Origin: Vulcanococcus limneticus LL
Lineage (GTDB): Bacteria > Cyanobacteriota > Cyanobacteriia > PCC-6307 > Cyanobiaceae
Assembly: GCF_002252705.1 (NCBI RefSeq)
Contig: NZ_NQLA01000003.1
Coordinates: 124,001 to 188,000, forward strand
Length of the DNA stretch: 64,000 bases
Direction of reading: 5' to 3'
In this document: positions 26,962 through 35,211 of the stretch, one piece after another
Layout: each line of letters opens with the position of its first letter
Position numbering within the stretch: the first letter of the stretch is position 1
Made by a program: the position numbers and the translations under genes
The notes under the pieces: model-generated
The model's database searches: none
The model's input: the letters and a program-made list of their open reading frames with translations, nothing else
What the model was told of the DNA's origin: nothing

Positions 26962-27738
26962 TCAGAGCTTGTCGATCGAGCGCTTGAGCTGCTCCAGATC
27001 GGCATCCACCTCGGCCACCTTCACGGGCTCCAGCTGGGGCAGAGGCCCATCGGGCGCCGGCAGGGCGGTGGGAGCCTGGCCGCCGGAGAGGCGGGTCTTG
27101 AGGGCGGCGAGCTCGTCATCCACGTCGTTGCCGCCCTGCAGGGCCGCGAACTGGCTCTCCAGATCGGCTCCGGCAAGCTCGGCGGCCGCCTGGCTGCGGG
27201 CCTCGAGCACCTGCACCTTCTCCTCCATCTGCTCGAAGGCAGCCATGGCGTTGTTGGTGCCCAGGCCGTTGACGGCGCTCTGCAGCTGCTCCTGGGCCTG
27301 GGCCGCCTGGGCCCGGGCCTTGAGCATGTCCTTCTTGGTCTTGGCCTCGGCGATCTTGCCCTCCAGGCCCACCAGGCTCTTCTTGAGCTGCTCCACCTGG
27401 CCCGCCTGGCTCTGCAGCTGGGTGTTGAGGGTGGTGGCGGTGTCCTGGTAGGTCTTGCGGCGGCTGAGGGCCTCGCGGGCCAGGTCCTCCTCGCCCTTCT
27501 TGAGGGCCAGCTCGGCCCGCTCGTACCAGGTCTTGGACTGGGCCTCGGCCTGTTCGGCCTGGTTCTGGATCCGCTTCTGGCTGGCGATGGCGGTGGCCAC
27601 GGCCTGGCGCAGCTTCACCAGGTCGGACTGCATGTCCGCCACGGACTGATCCAGGATCTTGCCGGGATCCTCCACCGAACTGAGGGCGGCGTTCGCGTTG
27701 GCCCGAAGCAGACGGCTGAGCCGATCAAAGAAGCCCAT
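26962..27738 (-). CDS. vipp1: Vipp1/IM30 (PspA family) membrane-remodelling protein
   Basis: A 258-residue ESCRT-III-like protein that forms rings and rods on membranes and is required for thylakoid biogenesis and maintenance. The start MGFFDRLSRLLRANANAALSS is the membrane-binding amphipathic helix 0, followed by the invariant EDPGKILDQSVADMQ. The central 30-190 is a long coiled coil. The C-terminal extension after a Pro-rich linker, ending in EVDADLEQLKRSIDKL, is what separates Vipp1 from plain PspA. It is divergent from dciA, with 130 nt between starts. Confidence 0.94.
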   Translation of the reverse strand: MGFFDRLSRLLRANANAALSSVEDPGKILDQSVADMQSDLVKLRQAVATAIASQKRIQNQAEQAEAQSKTWYERAELALKKGEEDLAREALSRRKTYQDTATTLNTQLQSQAGQVEQLKKSLVGLEGKIAEAKTKKDMLKARAQAAQAQEQLQSAVNGLGTNNAMAAFEQMEEKVQVLEARSQAAAELAGADLESQFAALQGGNDVDDELAALKTRLSGGQAPTALPAPDGPLPQLEPVKVAEVDADLEQLKRSIDKL

Positions 27739-27868
27739 GGATCAGGGATGGGGCGATGACTGAGCGTAGCCAGATCGGCGCAGACCGGGCCAGCGGGAAA
27801 GCCGCACCCCATTCCGGCCTGGTTCCCCGCCCGTAACCTTGGATCCGGCCCAAGCCAGGCACCGCCCC

Positions 27869-28429
27869 ATGGCCATCGCCCCCCGCAACCAGAGCCGGCG
27901 CCAGGGGGCGGTGACCGTGCTGCTGCCGCCACCGCGACCACCGGCCACGGGCCTGGCCACCTGCCTGCAGCAGCTCCAGGCCGAGTGGCGGCAGGAGGGC
28001 AGCCTGGCGGCCCTGTGGCAAGCCTGGCCGCGCATCGCCGGCCCCCAGCTGGCGCCCCACTGCCGGCCCCTGCAGCTGCGGGGCGGCCGGCTCACGGTGG
28101 GGGCCAGCCATCCCCAGTGGCTCCAGGCCCTGCGCTTCAACAGACACCAGCTGCTGGGCGCCCTGCGGGGGGCGGGATTCCGCGTCAAGGAGCTCAGCTT
28201 CCAGCAGCATTACCCCGCTGGCACCCCCAGCAGCGGCGCCGAGCAGGAAGAGGCCGTCTGGGCCGCCCATCCCAGCCGGGTGGATGTGCATGGCATGGCC
28301 GCCTGCCCCGCCTGCGGCCGGCCGGCACCCACGGGGGAGATGGCCCGCTGGGGTCACTGCAGCTTCTGCCAGCGGGCCGCGATGGATGCGGGGGTGACCA
28401 TGGGCACACCGAGCGGGGCCGGGGGCTAG
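27869..28429 (+). CDS. DciA-like replicative helicase loader (DUF721) with cysteine-rich tail
   Basis: A 186-residue DUF721 protein. The family is now associated with loading of DnaB helicase at the replication origin in bacteria without DnaC or DnaI. The KH-like DUF721 domain is at about 30-105, with LAALWQAWPRIAGPQLAPHC and LTVGASHPQWLQALRFNR. The C-terminus adds a CPACG and CSFC pair 20 residues apart, a likely structural zinc site. ATG 27869 gives the start MAIAPRNQSRR; an upstream in-frame ATG at 27839 is possible. It converges on a glycosyltransferase gene across a tandem repeat. Confidence 0.82.
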   Translation: MAIAPRNQSRRQGAVTVLLPPPRPPATGLATCLQQLQAEWRQEGSLAALWQAWPRIAGPQLAPHCRPLQLRGGRLTVGASHPQWLQALRFNRHQLLGALRGAGFRVKELSFQQHYPAGTPSSGAEQEEAVWAAHPSRVDVHGMAACPACGRPAPTGEMARWGHCSFCQRAAMDAGVTMGTPSGAGG

Positions 28430-28436
28430 CCCGCAG

Positions 28437-28500
28437 CTGATCGGTAGCGACCCTGATCGGTAGCGACCCTGATCTGTTGCGAGCCTGATCTGTGGCGACG
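28437..28500. repeat. Four tandem copies of a 16-nt repeat
   Basis: The copies start at 28437, 28453, 28469 and 28485. The first two are identical (CTGATCGGTAGCGACC) and the others differ at three to four positions (CTGATCTGTTGCGAGC, CTGATCTGTGGCGACG), with a decayed CTG start of a fifth at 28501. It fills the gap between the convergent dciA and glycosyltransferase genes. Confidence 0.9.
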
Positions 28501-28530
28501 CTGTCCGCGAGTCTGCCTGTCGGGCTCGGC

Positions 28531-30441
28531 TCAGTAGCGCTCCGGCCGCGGCAGCTGCCAGTCCGGCGCCGGCACGCCGGCCTGGCGCAACTCCGCCGCC
28601 CGGCGCTGCAGCCGCAGGCGCTCCACGCGCCAGAGCTGGTAGAGCCCCTCGCTGCCGAGCCGCTCATGGGGCAGGCCGCGCCAGTGGGGCAGCTGGGCCG
28701 TGCCCTGGTCGATCACCACCAGCACGCTGGAGCCGGCCAATGCCGGCGTGGGAGTCTGGCCGCGGCGCCGCTCGCGGGCCAGGCGGTCGTTGAGATTGAG
28801 CAGGCCCACTGGGTCGATGCCCTCGTAGAGCACCACCTGACGGGTGTAGTAGTGCAGCGAGGGCTTGAGGATGCCCACCATCGCCAGGGGCTCGGCCGGC
28901 CGGCGCTGGGCCAGCACCGCCGCCGCCATGCGGCGCACCGGAAGCTGGCGCACCCGATCGCCGAGCCGTGTCATCGGCTGTAGGGCCACCACGGCGAACA
29001 GCAGTAGCGGCGCCTGCAGCGCCACCAGCCAGGCACCGCGCCCATGGGTCCGCCCCAGGGGGGAGCCCAGCACCACCCCCAGGAGCAGCGCCAGCGCGAA
29101 GCAGGCCGCCGCCCGCAGCACCAGGCCGCTGGCCAGCAGCTCCGCCGGCAGGGTGGGCATCTCCGGATCGCGAATCAGGGGGATCCACAGCGGCGAGGCC
29201 GCCAGACCAGCGGCCAGCACCGCCACCAGCACCAGGGTGCCGCCCATCACCCCCCAGCGTTCCCAGCGCTGCCGGGCCATGGCAGGGACCTGCAGGGCCA
29301 GATCCTGGCCGGCCAGGGCGATCAGAACCCCGGCGGCGGGGGTGGCGGGGATCCAGTAGCTGGGCAGCTTGGTGGCCGCCAGGGTGAAGAAGCCCAGCAC
29401 CGCCAGCAGCCAGCAACCGGCGAACAGCCGCAGCGAGCGCGCCGGATCGAGAGGCCCCCGTTGCCGGAAGGCCGCCAGCAGGCCGGCCAGCAGCAGCGGC
29501 GTGAACGGCAGGCTCGCCACCACCAGCACCGGGCCGAAGAACCACCAGGGCTGCAGGTGGTGATTCACCACCGCCGTGAAGCGCTGCAGGTTGTGGTACC
29601 CGAAGAAACTGTCCCAGAACGGCTGGCCCTCCACCAGCAGCTCGAGCCCGTACCAGGGCAGGGCCACAGCCGCGGTGACCGCCAGCCCCGCCAGGGGTTG
29701 CAGCCGCTGACGCAGCAGCGCCAGCTGGCCGCTGCGCCAGGCGAACAGGGCCAGGGTGAGGGCCGCCAGCACCACGGCCACCGGGCCCTTGGCCAGCACC
29801 GCCAGGCCCAGCACCAGCCAGCCCGGCCACCACGGCCCGGCCCCCCGGCCCTCGGCGCCACTGGCGGCAAAGCGGCGCCAGAACAACAGCAGGGCCAGGG
29901 CGAGGCAACCGCTGAACAGGGCGTCGCTCACGGCGATGCGGCTCCAGAGCAGGACCAGCGGCGAGAGGGCGAAGGCCAGGGCCGCCGCGAGGGCCGTGAG
30001 CCCGCGCTGGCGCTCGCCCGGCAGGATCGAGCCGCTGGGCTGGGGCCAGCGCCAGAGGGTGGCGGCCAGGGCCAGCATCACCGCCAGGCTCGAGAGCGCG
30101 GAGGGCAGCCGCGCCGCCCAGGTGCCCAGGGGGTTCCACTGCGCCTGGCCCGGCAGCAGGTAGCCCAGCCCCATCAGCCAATACACCAGGGGCGGCTTGT
30201 CGTAGCGGGGCAGGCCGTTGACCCTCGGCGTCAGCCAGTCGCCGGTCTCGGCCATCGCCCGGGCGGCGGCGGCGAACAGGGGTGGGGTCTCATCCACCAG
30301 GCCGGTAGCGCCGAGGTCCAGAAGGAACAGCAGCACCCCGCAGCCGGCCACCAGCAGCAGCAGCAGACCCCTCCCCCCACCCTTTGGGAGGAAGGCGCCG
30401 CGATGGAGCTGCCGGGCCGGCGTGGGTCGCTCAGGAGACAC
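28531..30441 (-). CDS. ArnT/PMT-like membrane glycosyltransferase (family 39)
   Basis: A 636-residue polytopic protein with about 11-12 helices and a C-terminal soluble part, matching the PMT/ArnT superfamily, which transfers a sugar from a polyprenyl-phosphate carrier at the outer face. The first lumenal loop carries the signature GLVDETPPLFAAAARAM (Asp50-Glu51) and GLPRYDKPPLVYW with Lys82. Cyanobacteria do not normally add aminoarabinose to lipid A, so the acceptor (lipid or protein) is unknown. It follows the group 1 glycosyltransferase gene after 24 nt and probably belongs to the same operon as that and the EamA gene. Confidence 0.9.
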   Translation of the reverse strand: MSPERPTPARQLHRGAFLPKGGGRGLLLLLVAGCGVLLFLLDLGATGLVDETPPLFAAAARAMAETGDWLTPRVNGLPRYDKPPLVYWLMGLGYLLPGQAQWNPLGTWAARLPSALSSLAVMLALAATLWRWPQPSGSILPGERQRGLTALAAALAFALSPLVLLWSRIAVSDALFSGCLALALLLFWRRFAASGAEGRGAGPWWPGWLVLGLAVLAKGPVAVVLAALTLALFAWRSGQLALLRQRLQPLAGLAVTAAVALPWYGLELLVEGQPFWDSFFGYHNLQRFTAVVNHHLQPWWFFGPVLVVASLPFTPLLLAGLLAAFRQRGPLDPARSLRLFAGCWLLAVLGFFTLAATKLPSYWIPATPAAGVLIALAGQDLALQVPAMARQRWERWGVMGGTLVLVAVLAAGLAASPLWIPLIRDPEMPTLPAELLASGLVLRAAACFALALLLGVVLGSPLGRTHGRGAWLVALQAPLLLFAVVALQPMTRLGDRVRQLPVRRMAAAVLAQRRPAEPLAMVGILKPSLHYYTRQVVLYEGIDPVGLLNLNDRLARERRRGQTPTPALAGSSVLVVIDQGTAQLPHWRGLPHERLGSEGLYQLWRVERLRLQRRAAELRQAGVPAPDWQLPRPERY

Positions 30442-30465
30442 GGCGCACGGCGGGGCTGGCCGACC

Positions 30466-31581
30466 CTATCGCCCGAGCCCGGAGCGCACCCAGGCCTCGA
30501 TCCGCTCCGCAAAGGCCTGGCGCGAGGCCTGGCGCTCCACCCAGGCGCGGCAGGCACGCCGCTCGATTCCGCCCAGCTGGCCCACCGCCCCCGCCAGGGC
30601 GGCCACGTCGTCGGGCTCCACCAGCAGGCCCGTGACGCCGTGCTGCACCAGCTCACCAGGACCGCCGCGGCGATAGGCCAGCACCGGCACACCACAGGCC
30701 AGGGCTTCCACCACCACGTTGCCGTAGGCCTCGTTCCACTTGGGCGTGTTGAGCAGGGCCCGGCAGCGGCCCAGCTGGGCCTGGAGCTGGGCGGTGGGCA
30801 GGAAGCCGCGCCAGTCGAGGGTGCCGCTGGGCACCGAGGCCTCCACCGCCGCCGCGTAGGCCGGATCCTCCACCAGCCCCCAGACCGCCAGCCGCTCCCC
30901 CAGCTGGGCCGCCACCGCCGCCGCATCCTCCAGGCCCTTCTCCGGCGCCACCCGACCCACCCAGCCCAGCAGCGGCTCCGGTTCAGCCACAAAGTCGTAG
31001 GCCGCCAGGTCGAAGCCATTGCCCACCACCACCGGCGGCTGGGGCAGGGCGAAATCGGCAGCCTGGGCGTGGCTGTGGAAGGCCAGGCGCCGCTGGTCCC
31101 AACGGGCCACCTCGGCGATGGCCCCATCCATCACCGCCGCCACCGAACCCATGCTCACCAGGTGGAACAGGGGTGCGGCCGTGCTGGGGGTGAGCCAGAG
31201 GGGCAGCCAGTCGTAGGCCAGGTTGATCACCGCATCGAAGTCGGCGGCCGTCTCCAGGGCGCGGCGCCAGAGGCGAGGCAGCAGCCCGTCGGTGGGAATC
31301 TGCACGGCGGCCTCCCGCTGCATGTGCTGCCAGCTGGGCTGGTCGACGCCGGGGCAGGTCCTCAGGGCGGCGCCGGCGCAAGCGGCCGGCAGCTGCGAGC
31401 CTTCGGCCGCCAGCACCGTGAGTCGGTGGCCCCGCTCCAGCAGGCCCGCCACCAGCGAGGTGAGGGTGAGCTCCACGCCGCCGCCGCGGCCGCTGCCCAG
31501 GGCTCCCACCGGAGTGCTCACCACCAGGATGCGCAGGCGATCGCCGGGCTGGGCGGCGGTCGCCAGGGTTGTACCGCTCAT
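30466..31581 (-). CDS. Glycosyltransferase family 4-like (GT-B, retaining)
   Basis: A 371-residue GT-B enzyme. The N-terminal domain opens with RILVVSTPVGALGSGRGGGVE, the sugar-acceptor fold with Gly-rich loop. The C-terminal donor-binding domain has GWVGRVAPEKGLEDA and the EX7E-type motif in NEAYGNVVVEALACGVPVLA, typical of retaining group 1 transferases. The ATG at 31581 overlaps the stop of the EamA gene by 4 nt. It should use a nucleotide sugar in the cytosol; together with the PMT-like gene downstream it could build a glycolipid or glycan, but neither sugar nor acceptor is evident. Confidence 0.9.
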   Translation of the reverse strand: MSGTTLATAAQPGDRLRILVVSTPVGALGSGRGGGVELTLTSLVAGLLERGHRLTVLAAEGSQLPAACAGAALRTCPGVDQPSWQHMQREAAVQIPTDGLLPRLWRRALETAADFDAVINLAYDWLPLWLTPSTAAPLFHLVSMGSVAAVMDGAIAEVARWDQRRLAFHSHAQAADFALPQPPVVVGNGFDLAAYDFVAEPEPLLGWVGRVAPEKGLEDAAAVAAQLGERLAVWGLVEDPAYAAAVEASVPSGTLDWRGFLPTAQLQAQLGRCRALLNTPKWNEAYGNVVVEALACGVPVLAYRRGGPGELVQHGVTGLLVEPDDVAALAGAVGQLGGIERRACRAWVERQASRQAFAERIEAWVRSGLGR

Positions 31582-32573
31582 GGCACCAGCTCCTGGGTCT
31601 CCGTGGCCAGGCGGCCGGCTGCTGGATCCCACAGCTGCTGGCGCCGGTTGATCAACAGCACCGACACCAGCGCCAGTGCCGCCCCCGCCCACTGCAGCGG
31701 CCGCAGCTGCTCGCCCAGCAGGACCATGCCGCAGAGCAGGGCAAACAGGGGGGTGAGGAAGGTGAGCGCCGTGAAGCTGGTGAGGTCGCCACTGCTGGCG
31801 AACCAGAAGAACAGCCCGTAGGCCAGGGCGCTGCCGAACAGGGCCGCATAGGCCATCAGGGCCCAATCCGTAGCGCTCCAGGCCGGCCAGAAGGCGGGCG
31901 CTGCCGGATCCAGCAGCGGCGCCGCGGCCGAGGCCAGCAGCAGGGGCAGGGCCCCCAGGGCCATGTGCCAGCCCGTGACCACCACCGGATCGCTGCGACG
32001 GCAGGCGTAGCGGCTCAGCACCGTGCCCACCGCCATCGCCAGGGCGGCGCCGAGCATCCACAGCTCGCCGTGGCTCCAGGCCCGCTCCCCCAGGGCCCGC
32101 GGCCCCTCCAGCCACCAGTGCTGCAGCACCGACCCCGGCAGGCCCAGACACAGGATGCCGAGCAGCCCCAGCAGCAGGCCCGTCCAACCCACCGGGTTGA
32201 TCGCCTCGCCGAACAGGCTGCGGGCCAGCAGCGCCACCAGAAGCGGCTGGGAGTCGATCAACACCGAGCCGAGGCCGGCGCCGGTGCCCCCCAGGCCCTG
32301 GGCCAGCAGGCCCTGGAACAGGCTGGCGTCCACCAGGGCAAACAGCAGCAGCCAGGGCCGATCGGCCGGGTCCACCGCCAGGGAGCGGCCCAGCCCCACC
32401 GCCACCAGCAGCAACACCAGCCCCGCCGGCAGCAGCCGCAGCCAGGCCACCGTCAGCGGGCCGGCGCCATCGAGCAGCGGCCGCATCGCCGCCATCGCCG
32501 TGCCCCACAGCATGAAGGGCAATACCATCAGCAGCCAGCGCAGCGTCACCGGCTCCAGACGGTTCACGGTCAC
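31578..32573 (-). CDS. EamA/DMT-type transporter
   Basis: A 331-residue membrane protein with ten helices as two EamA repeats, for example FMLWGTAMAAMRPLL in the first and TAVL/LYGLFFWFASSGDLTSF-type residues in the second. Drug/metabolite transporters of this class move small polar metabolites or nucleotide sugars. The first codon drawn is GTG 32573; a GTG two codons later (32567) has an AGGTGA ribosome-binding site 5-6 nt upstream and may be the real start. It heads the three-gene minus-strand operon and is divergent from sppA with only 33 nt between starts. Confidence 0.87.
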   Translation of the reverse strand: MTVNRLEPVTLRWLLMVLPFMLWGTAMAAMRPLLDGAGPLTVAWLRLLPAGLVLLLVAVGLGRSLAVDPADRPWLLLFALVDASLFQGLLAQGLGGTGAGLGSVLIDSQPLLVALLARSLFGEAINPVGWTGLLLGLLGILCLGLPGSVLQHWWLEGPRALGERAWSHGELWMLGAALAMAVGTVLSRYACRRSDPVVVTGWHMALGALPLLLASAAAPLLDPAAPAFWPAWSATDWALMAYAALFGSALAYGLFFWFASSGDLTSFTALTFLTPLFALLCGMVLLGEQLRPLQWAGAALALVSVLLINRRQQLWDPAAGRLATETQELVP

Positions 32574-32606
32574 CTTTTTAAGATCCAGCCACTACACACT
32601 GCTTCG

Positions 32607-33419
32607 ATGGCCTGGCCCTGGCGCCGCAAGTCACGCCGCAAACTGGCTCGGATCGCCATCGAGGGCCCGATTGCCGGCCCTACCCGCGAGCGGGTGCTCA
32701 AGGCGCTGCGGGAGGTGGAGGAGCGGGAGTTCCCTGCCCTGCTGCTGCGCATTGACAGTCCCGGCGGCACCGTGGGCGACAGTCAGGAGATCCACGCCGC
32801 GATCAAGCGGCTGCGCGCCAAGGGCTGCCGCGTGGTGGCCAGCTTCGGCAACATCTCCGCCTCCGGCGGCGTCTACGTGGGAGTGGCGGCCGAGCAGATC
32901 GTGGCCAACCCCGGGACCATCACCGGCTCGATCGGCGTGATCCTGCGGGGCAACAACCTCTCCAAGCTGCTGGAGCGGGTGGGGATCAGCTTCGAAACCG
33001 TGAAGAGCGGCCTCTACAAGGACATCCTCTCGCCGGATCGCGCCCTGACGGGCGATGAGCGGGAGCTGCTGCAGGGCCTGATCGACTCCAGCTACGGCCA
33101 GTTCGTGGCGGCCGTGGCCGAGGGGCGGGGCCTGGAGGAGGAGCAGGTGCGCGGCTTCGCCGATGGCCGCGTGTTCAGTGGCGCCCAGGCCCAGGAGCTT
33201 GGGCTGGTGGATGCCCTGGGGGATGAGGACACGGCCCGTCGCCTGGCGGCCCGCCTCGCCGATCTGGACGAGGAGAAGACCCTGCCGGTGACCTTCGGCA
33301 AGCCCCAGAAGCGGCTCGCCAACCTGATCCCGGGCCGCGCCCTGCTGGGCCGGCTGCAGGAGGCCCTCAACCTGGAGCTGGGCTGGAGCGGCCAACCCCT
33401 CTGGCTGTACCGGCCATGA
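32607..33419 (+). CDS. sppA: Signal peptide peptidase SppA-like protease (S49 family)
   Basis: A 270-residue S49 serine protease of the short type, similar in size to the 36K SppA of archaea and gram-positives. The catalytic serine is S86 in GNISASGGVYVG and the base lysine is K138 in SGLYKDI, both conserved. The N-terminus WPWRRKSRRKLARIAIEGPIAG contains no clear membrane segment, so it may be soluble or peripherally bound. In cyanobacteria SppA proteins are linked to signal peptide turnover and to phycobilisome or light acclimation. Its stop overlaps the aroH start by 4 nt (ATGA). Confidence 0.93.
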   Translation: MAWPWRRKSRRKLARIAIEGPIAGPTRERVLKALREVEEREFPALLLRIDSPGGTVGDSQEIHAAIKRLRAKGCRVVASFGNISASGGVYVGVAAEQIVANPGTITGSIGVILRGNNLSKLLERVGISFETVKSGLYKDILSPDRALTGDERELLQGLIDSSYGQFVAAVAEGRGLEEEQVRGFADGRVFSGAQAQELGLVDALGDEDTARRLAARLADLDEEKTLPVTFGKPQKRLANLIPGRALLGRLQEALNLELGWSGQPLWLYRP

Positions 33420-33793
33420 GCAACGCCCTGCAGCTGCGCGCCCTGCGGGGTGCCACCACAGCCACCGCCAACAGCCACGCGGCCATCAGCGAAGCGGTGG
33501 CCGAATTGCTCGATGCCCTGGTGGAGCGCAACGGCCTGGAGGGTCCCCAGCTGCTGTCGGTGACCTTCTCGGTGACGGCGGACCTCGATGCCTGCTTCCC
33601 CGCGGCAATCGCCCGCCACCGCCACGGCTGGGACGGGGTGGCGCTGCTGGACTGCCAGCAGATGGCGGTGGCCGGCGACCTGCCTCGCTGCATCCGTCTG
33701 CTGGCCCACGCCTGGCTGGAGCCAGAGCGCCCCGTGCGCCACGCCTACCTGCGCGAGGCCGCCCGGCTGCGGCCCGACCTGGCCGCCCTCTAG
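33416..33793 (+). CDS. aroH: Chorismate mutase, AroH type
   Basis: A 125-residue monofunctional chorismate mutase of the trimeric AroH fold, which converts chorismate to prephenate for Phe and Tyr synthesis. The sequence shows the family pattern ALRGATTATANSHAAISEAVAELL, VTFSVTADLDACFPA, and a late VRHAYLREAARLRPDL, with an arginine at each of the substrate-contact stretches. It is encoded directly after sppA with a 4-nt overlap. No regulatory ACT domain is attached. Confidence 0.94.
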   Translation: MSNALQLRALRGATTATANSHAAISEAVAELLDALVERNGLEGPQLLSVTFSVTADLDACFPAAIARHRHGWDGVALLDCQQMAVAGDLPRCIRLLAHAWLEPERPVRHAYLREAARLRPDLAAL

Positions 33794-33923
33794 GGCCGAT
33801 CCAGTCGCATCCGGTCACAACTGCCAGCTCCGGCGCCGGCCCACGGTCCCGGCTGGCGCCGCCGCCCCCTATCGAGACTCACAGCTAAAGGCGCAGCGCC
33901 GGAACCAGCCCTCCTCCCCCACC

Positions 33924-34538
33924 ATGACCCCACTCCTCCACCGCCTGCGCCAGCCCGCCGCCCTGGCGACCCTTGCCGCCTCCGGCCTCGGCGCGGCAGC
34001 CCTGGGCACCGGCCTGGCCCTGGCCCCCCTCACCGCCCCGGCCCCGGCGTCGGCCCAGGGCACCCCTGGCCTGATGGAGTTCCGCTGGGACAACACCAAG
34101 GACTACCGGCGGCTCTACTTCTTCATGAGCGACACCGGCCGGCTTGCCCGCTCGGACTACTACCTGATCCTGCGGCCCAAGGACCGCAAGACGGCCATCC
34201 TCAAGCTCACCGTGGGCATCCCCAAGACCTTCGACAGCAAGATCGAGGCCAAGCAGGTCAAGCTCTGCTACATGAGCGAGGGCGGCATGCTCTCACGCAC
34301 CCGCTGCAAGCAGGACATTCCGGCAGTGGTGGAGGTGACGGGAGATGGCACCGCCATCGAAGTCTTCCCCAACACACCGGTGCCCGTGGGTGGAACCATC
34401 GGCGTGTACATGAGCATCTTCAACCCGTTCAACGCGGGCATGTATCAGTTCAACGCCCTGGCCCAGGCCCCCGGCGACGTGCCCATCTCGGGTTACCTGG
34501 GCAGCTGGCTGATCCAGATCGATCCCCCCAGCAACTGA
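33924..34538 (+). CDS. Exported DUF2808 family protein
   Basis: A 204-residue cyanobacterial DUF2808 protein. A signal peptide (hydrophobic about 12-40, cleavage after ASA at 44) is followed by a mature domain with the family features LMEFRWDNTKDYRRLYFFMS, YYLILRPKDRKTAILKLTVG and the paired cysteines in KLCYMSEGG...RTRCKQDI. The function of the family is unknown; members are periplasmic or outer-membrane associated. It stands 75 nt upstream of rpmH and likely has its own promoter. Confidence 0.9.
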   Translation: MTPLLHRLRQPAALATLAASGLGAAALGTGLALAPLTAPAPASAQGTPGLMEFRWDNTKDYRRLYFFMSDTGRLARSDYYLILRPKDRKTAILKLTVGIPKTFDSKIEAKQVKLCYMSEGGMLSRTRCKQDIPAVVEVTGDGTAIEVFPNTPVPVGGTIGVYMSIFNPFNAGMYQFNALAQAPGDVPISGYLGSWLIQIDPPSN

Positions 34539-34613
34539 TGAGCCAGGTCCGGCCCCATCCGCCTGGCTGGTACGTTGGTCCATCGACATTGAACGCGCAG
34601 CAGAGCCGGAGCC

Positions 34614-34751
34614 ATGACCAAACGGACCCTCGAAGGAACCAGCCGCAAGCGCAAGCGGGTCTCCGGTTTCCGGGTGCGCATGCGCAGCCACACCGGTCGT
34701 CGCGTGATCCGCACCCGCCGCAAGCGCGGCCGCGCCCGCCTGGCCGTCTGA
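34614..34751 (+). CDS. rpmH: 50S ribosomal protein L34
   Basis: The 45-residue, strongly basic L34 protein of the large ribosomal subunit. The family core is recognisable as [40 protein letters not shown], with the normal length. It starts the conserved block rpmH-rnpA-PH-yidC that in most bacteria marks the region near oriC. In cyanobacteria the block is retained although dnaA is often elsewhere, and no dnaA lies in this window. Confidence 0.98.
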   Translation: MTKRTLEGTSRKRKRVSGFRVRMRSHTGRRVIRTRRKRGRARLAV

Positions 34752-34815
34752 GCCCGGCCTCGGGCCCGTTCGCGAGCCACGTCGTACCCGCCCATCCCCC
34801 CGCGTCCCCGCAGCC

Positions 34816-35211
34816 ATGGTCCTTCCCCGGGAACATCGGTTGCGGGGACGCTTTGTGTTCGACCGCCTCTATCAGAAAGGCCGGCGCTTCCAGGGCACGC
34901 TGCTGGTGCTGCGCACCATGGCGGCGGAGCCCGGGCTGCTCAGGCCAGGTCTGCTCAGGCCCGGCAACCCCGACGGCCAGCCGCCCCGCTTCGCGGTGGT
35001 GGTGAGCAGCAAGGTGAGCAAGAAATCGGTGCGGCGCAACCAATTGCGGCGCCTGCTGCACGGCCAGCTGGTGGCCCTGGCCCGGATCGCCTGGAGCGGT
35101 GCCGACCAGTGGGTGCTGATCTCGCTCAAGCCCGGCAGCGCCGACGCGGACGACGGGGCACTGCTGGGAGAATGTGCGCAACTCCTGCAGAAGGCGGGCC
35201 TGAGCCAATGA
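34816..35211 (+). CDS. rnpA: Ribonuclease P protein component
   Basis: The 131-residue protein subunit that helps RNase P RNA remove 5' leaders from tRNA precursors. It begins LPREHRLRGRFVFDRLYQKG, and the RNR signature is in SKKSVRRNQLRRLL. A short insert (GLLRPGLLRPGNPDGQ) between strands 2 and 3 is Pro/Gly-rich and not part of the family core. It overlaps the following PH-domain gene by 4 nt and follows rpmH by 64 nt. Confidence 0.96.
   Translation: MVLPREHRLRGRFVFDRLYQKGRRFQGTLLVLRTMAAEPGLLRPGLLRPGNPDGQPPRFAVVVSSKVSKKSVRRNQLRRLLHGQLVALARIAWSGADQWVLISLKPGSADADDGALLGECAQLLQKAGLSQ

Noticed and set aside
29044-31821. Long plus-strand frame (925 codons) opposite the glycosyltransferase genes
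   Set aside because: Shadow of the minus-strand transferases; rich in Gln, Arg and Gly with no domain pattern.
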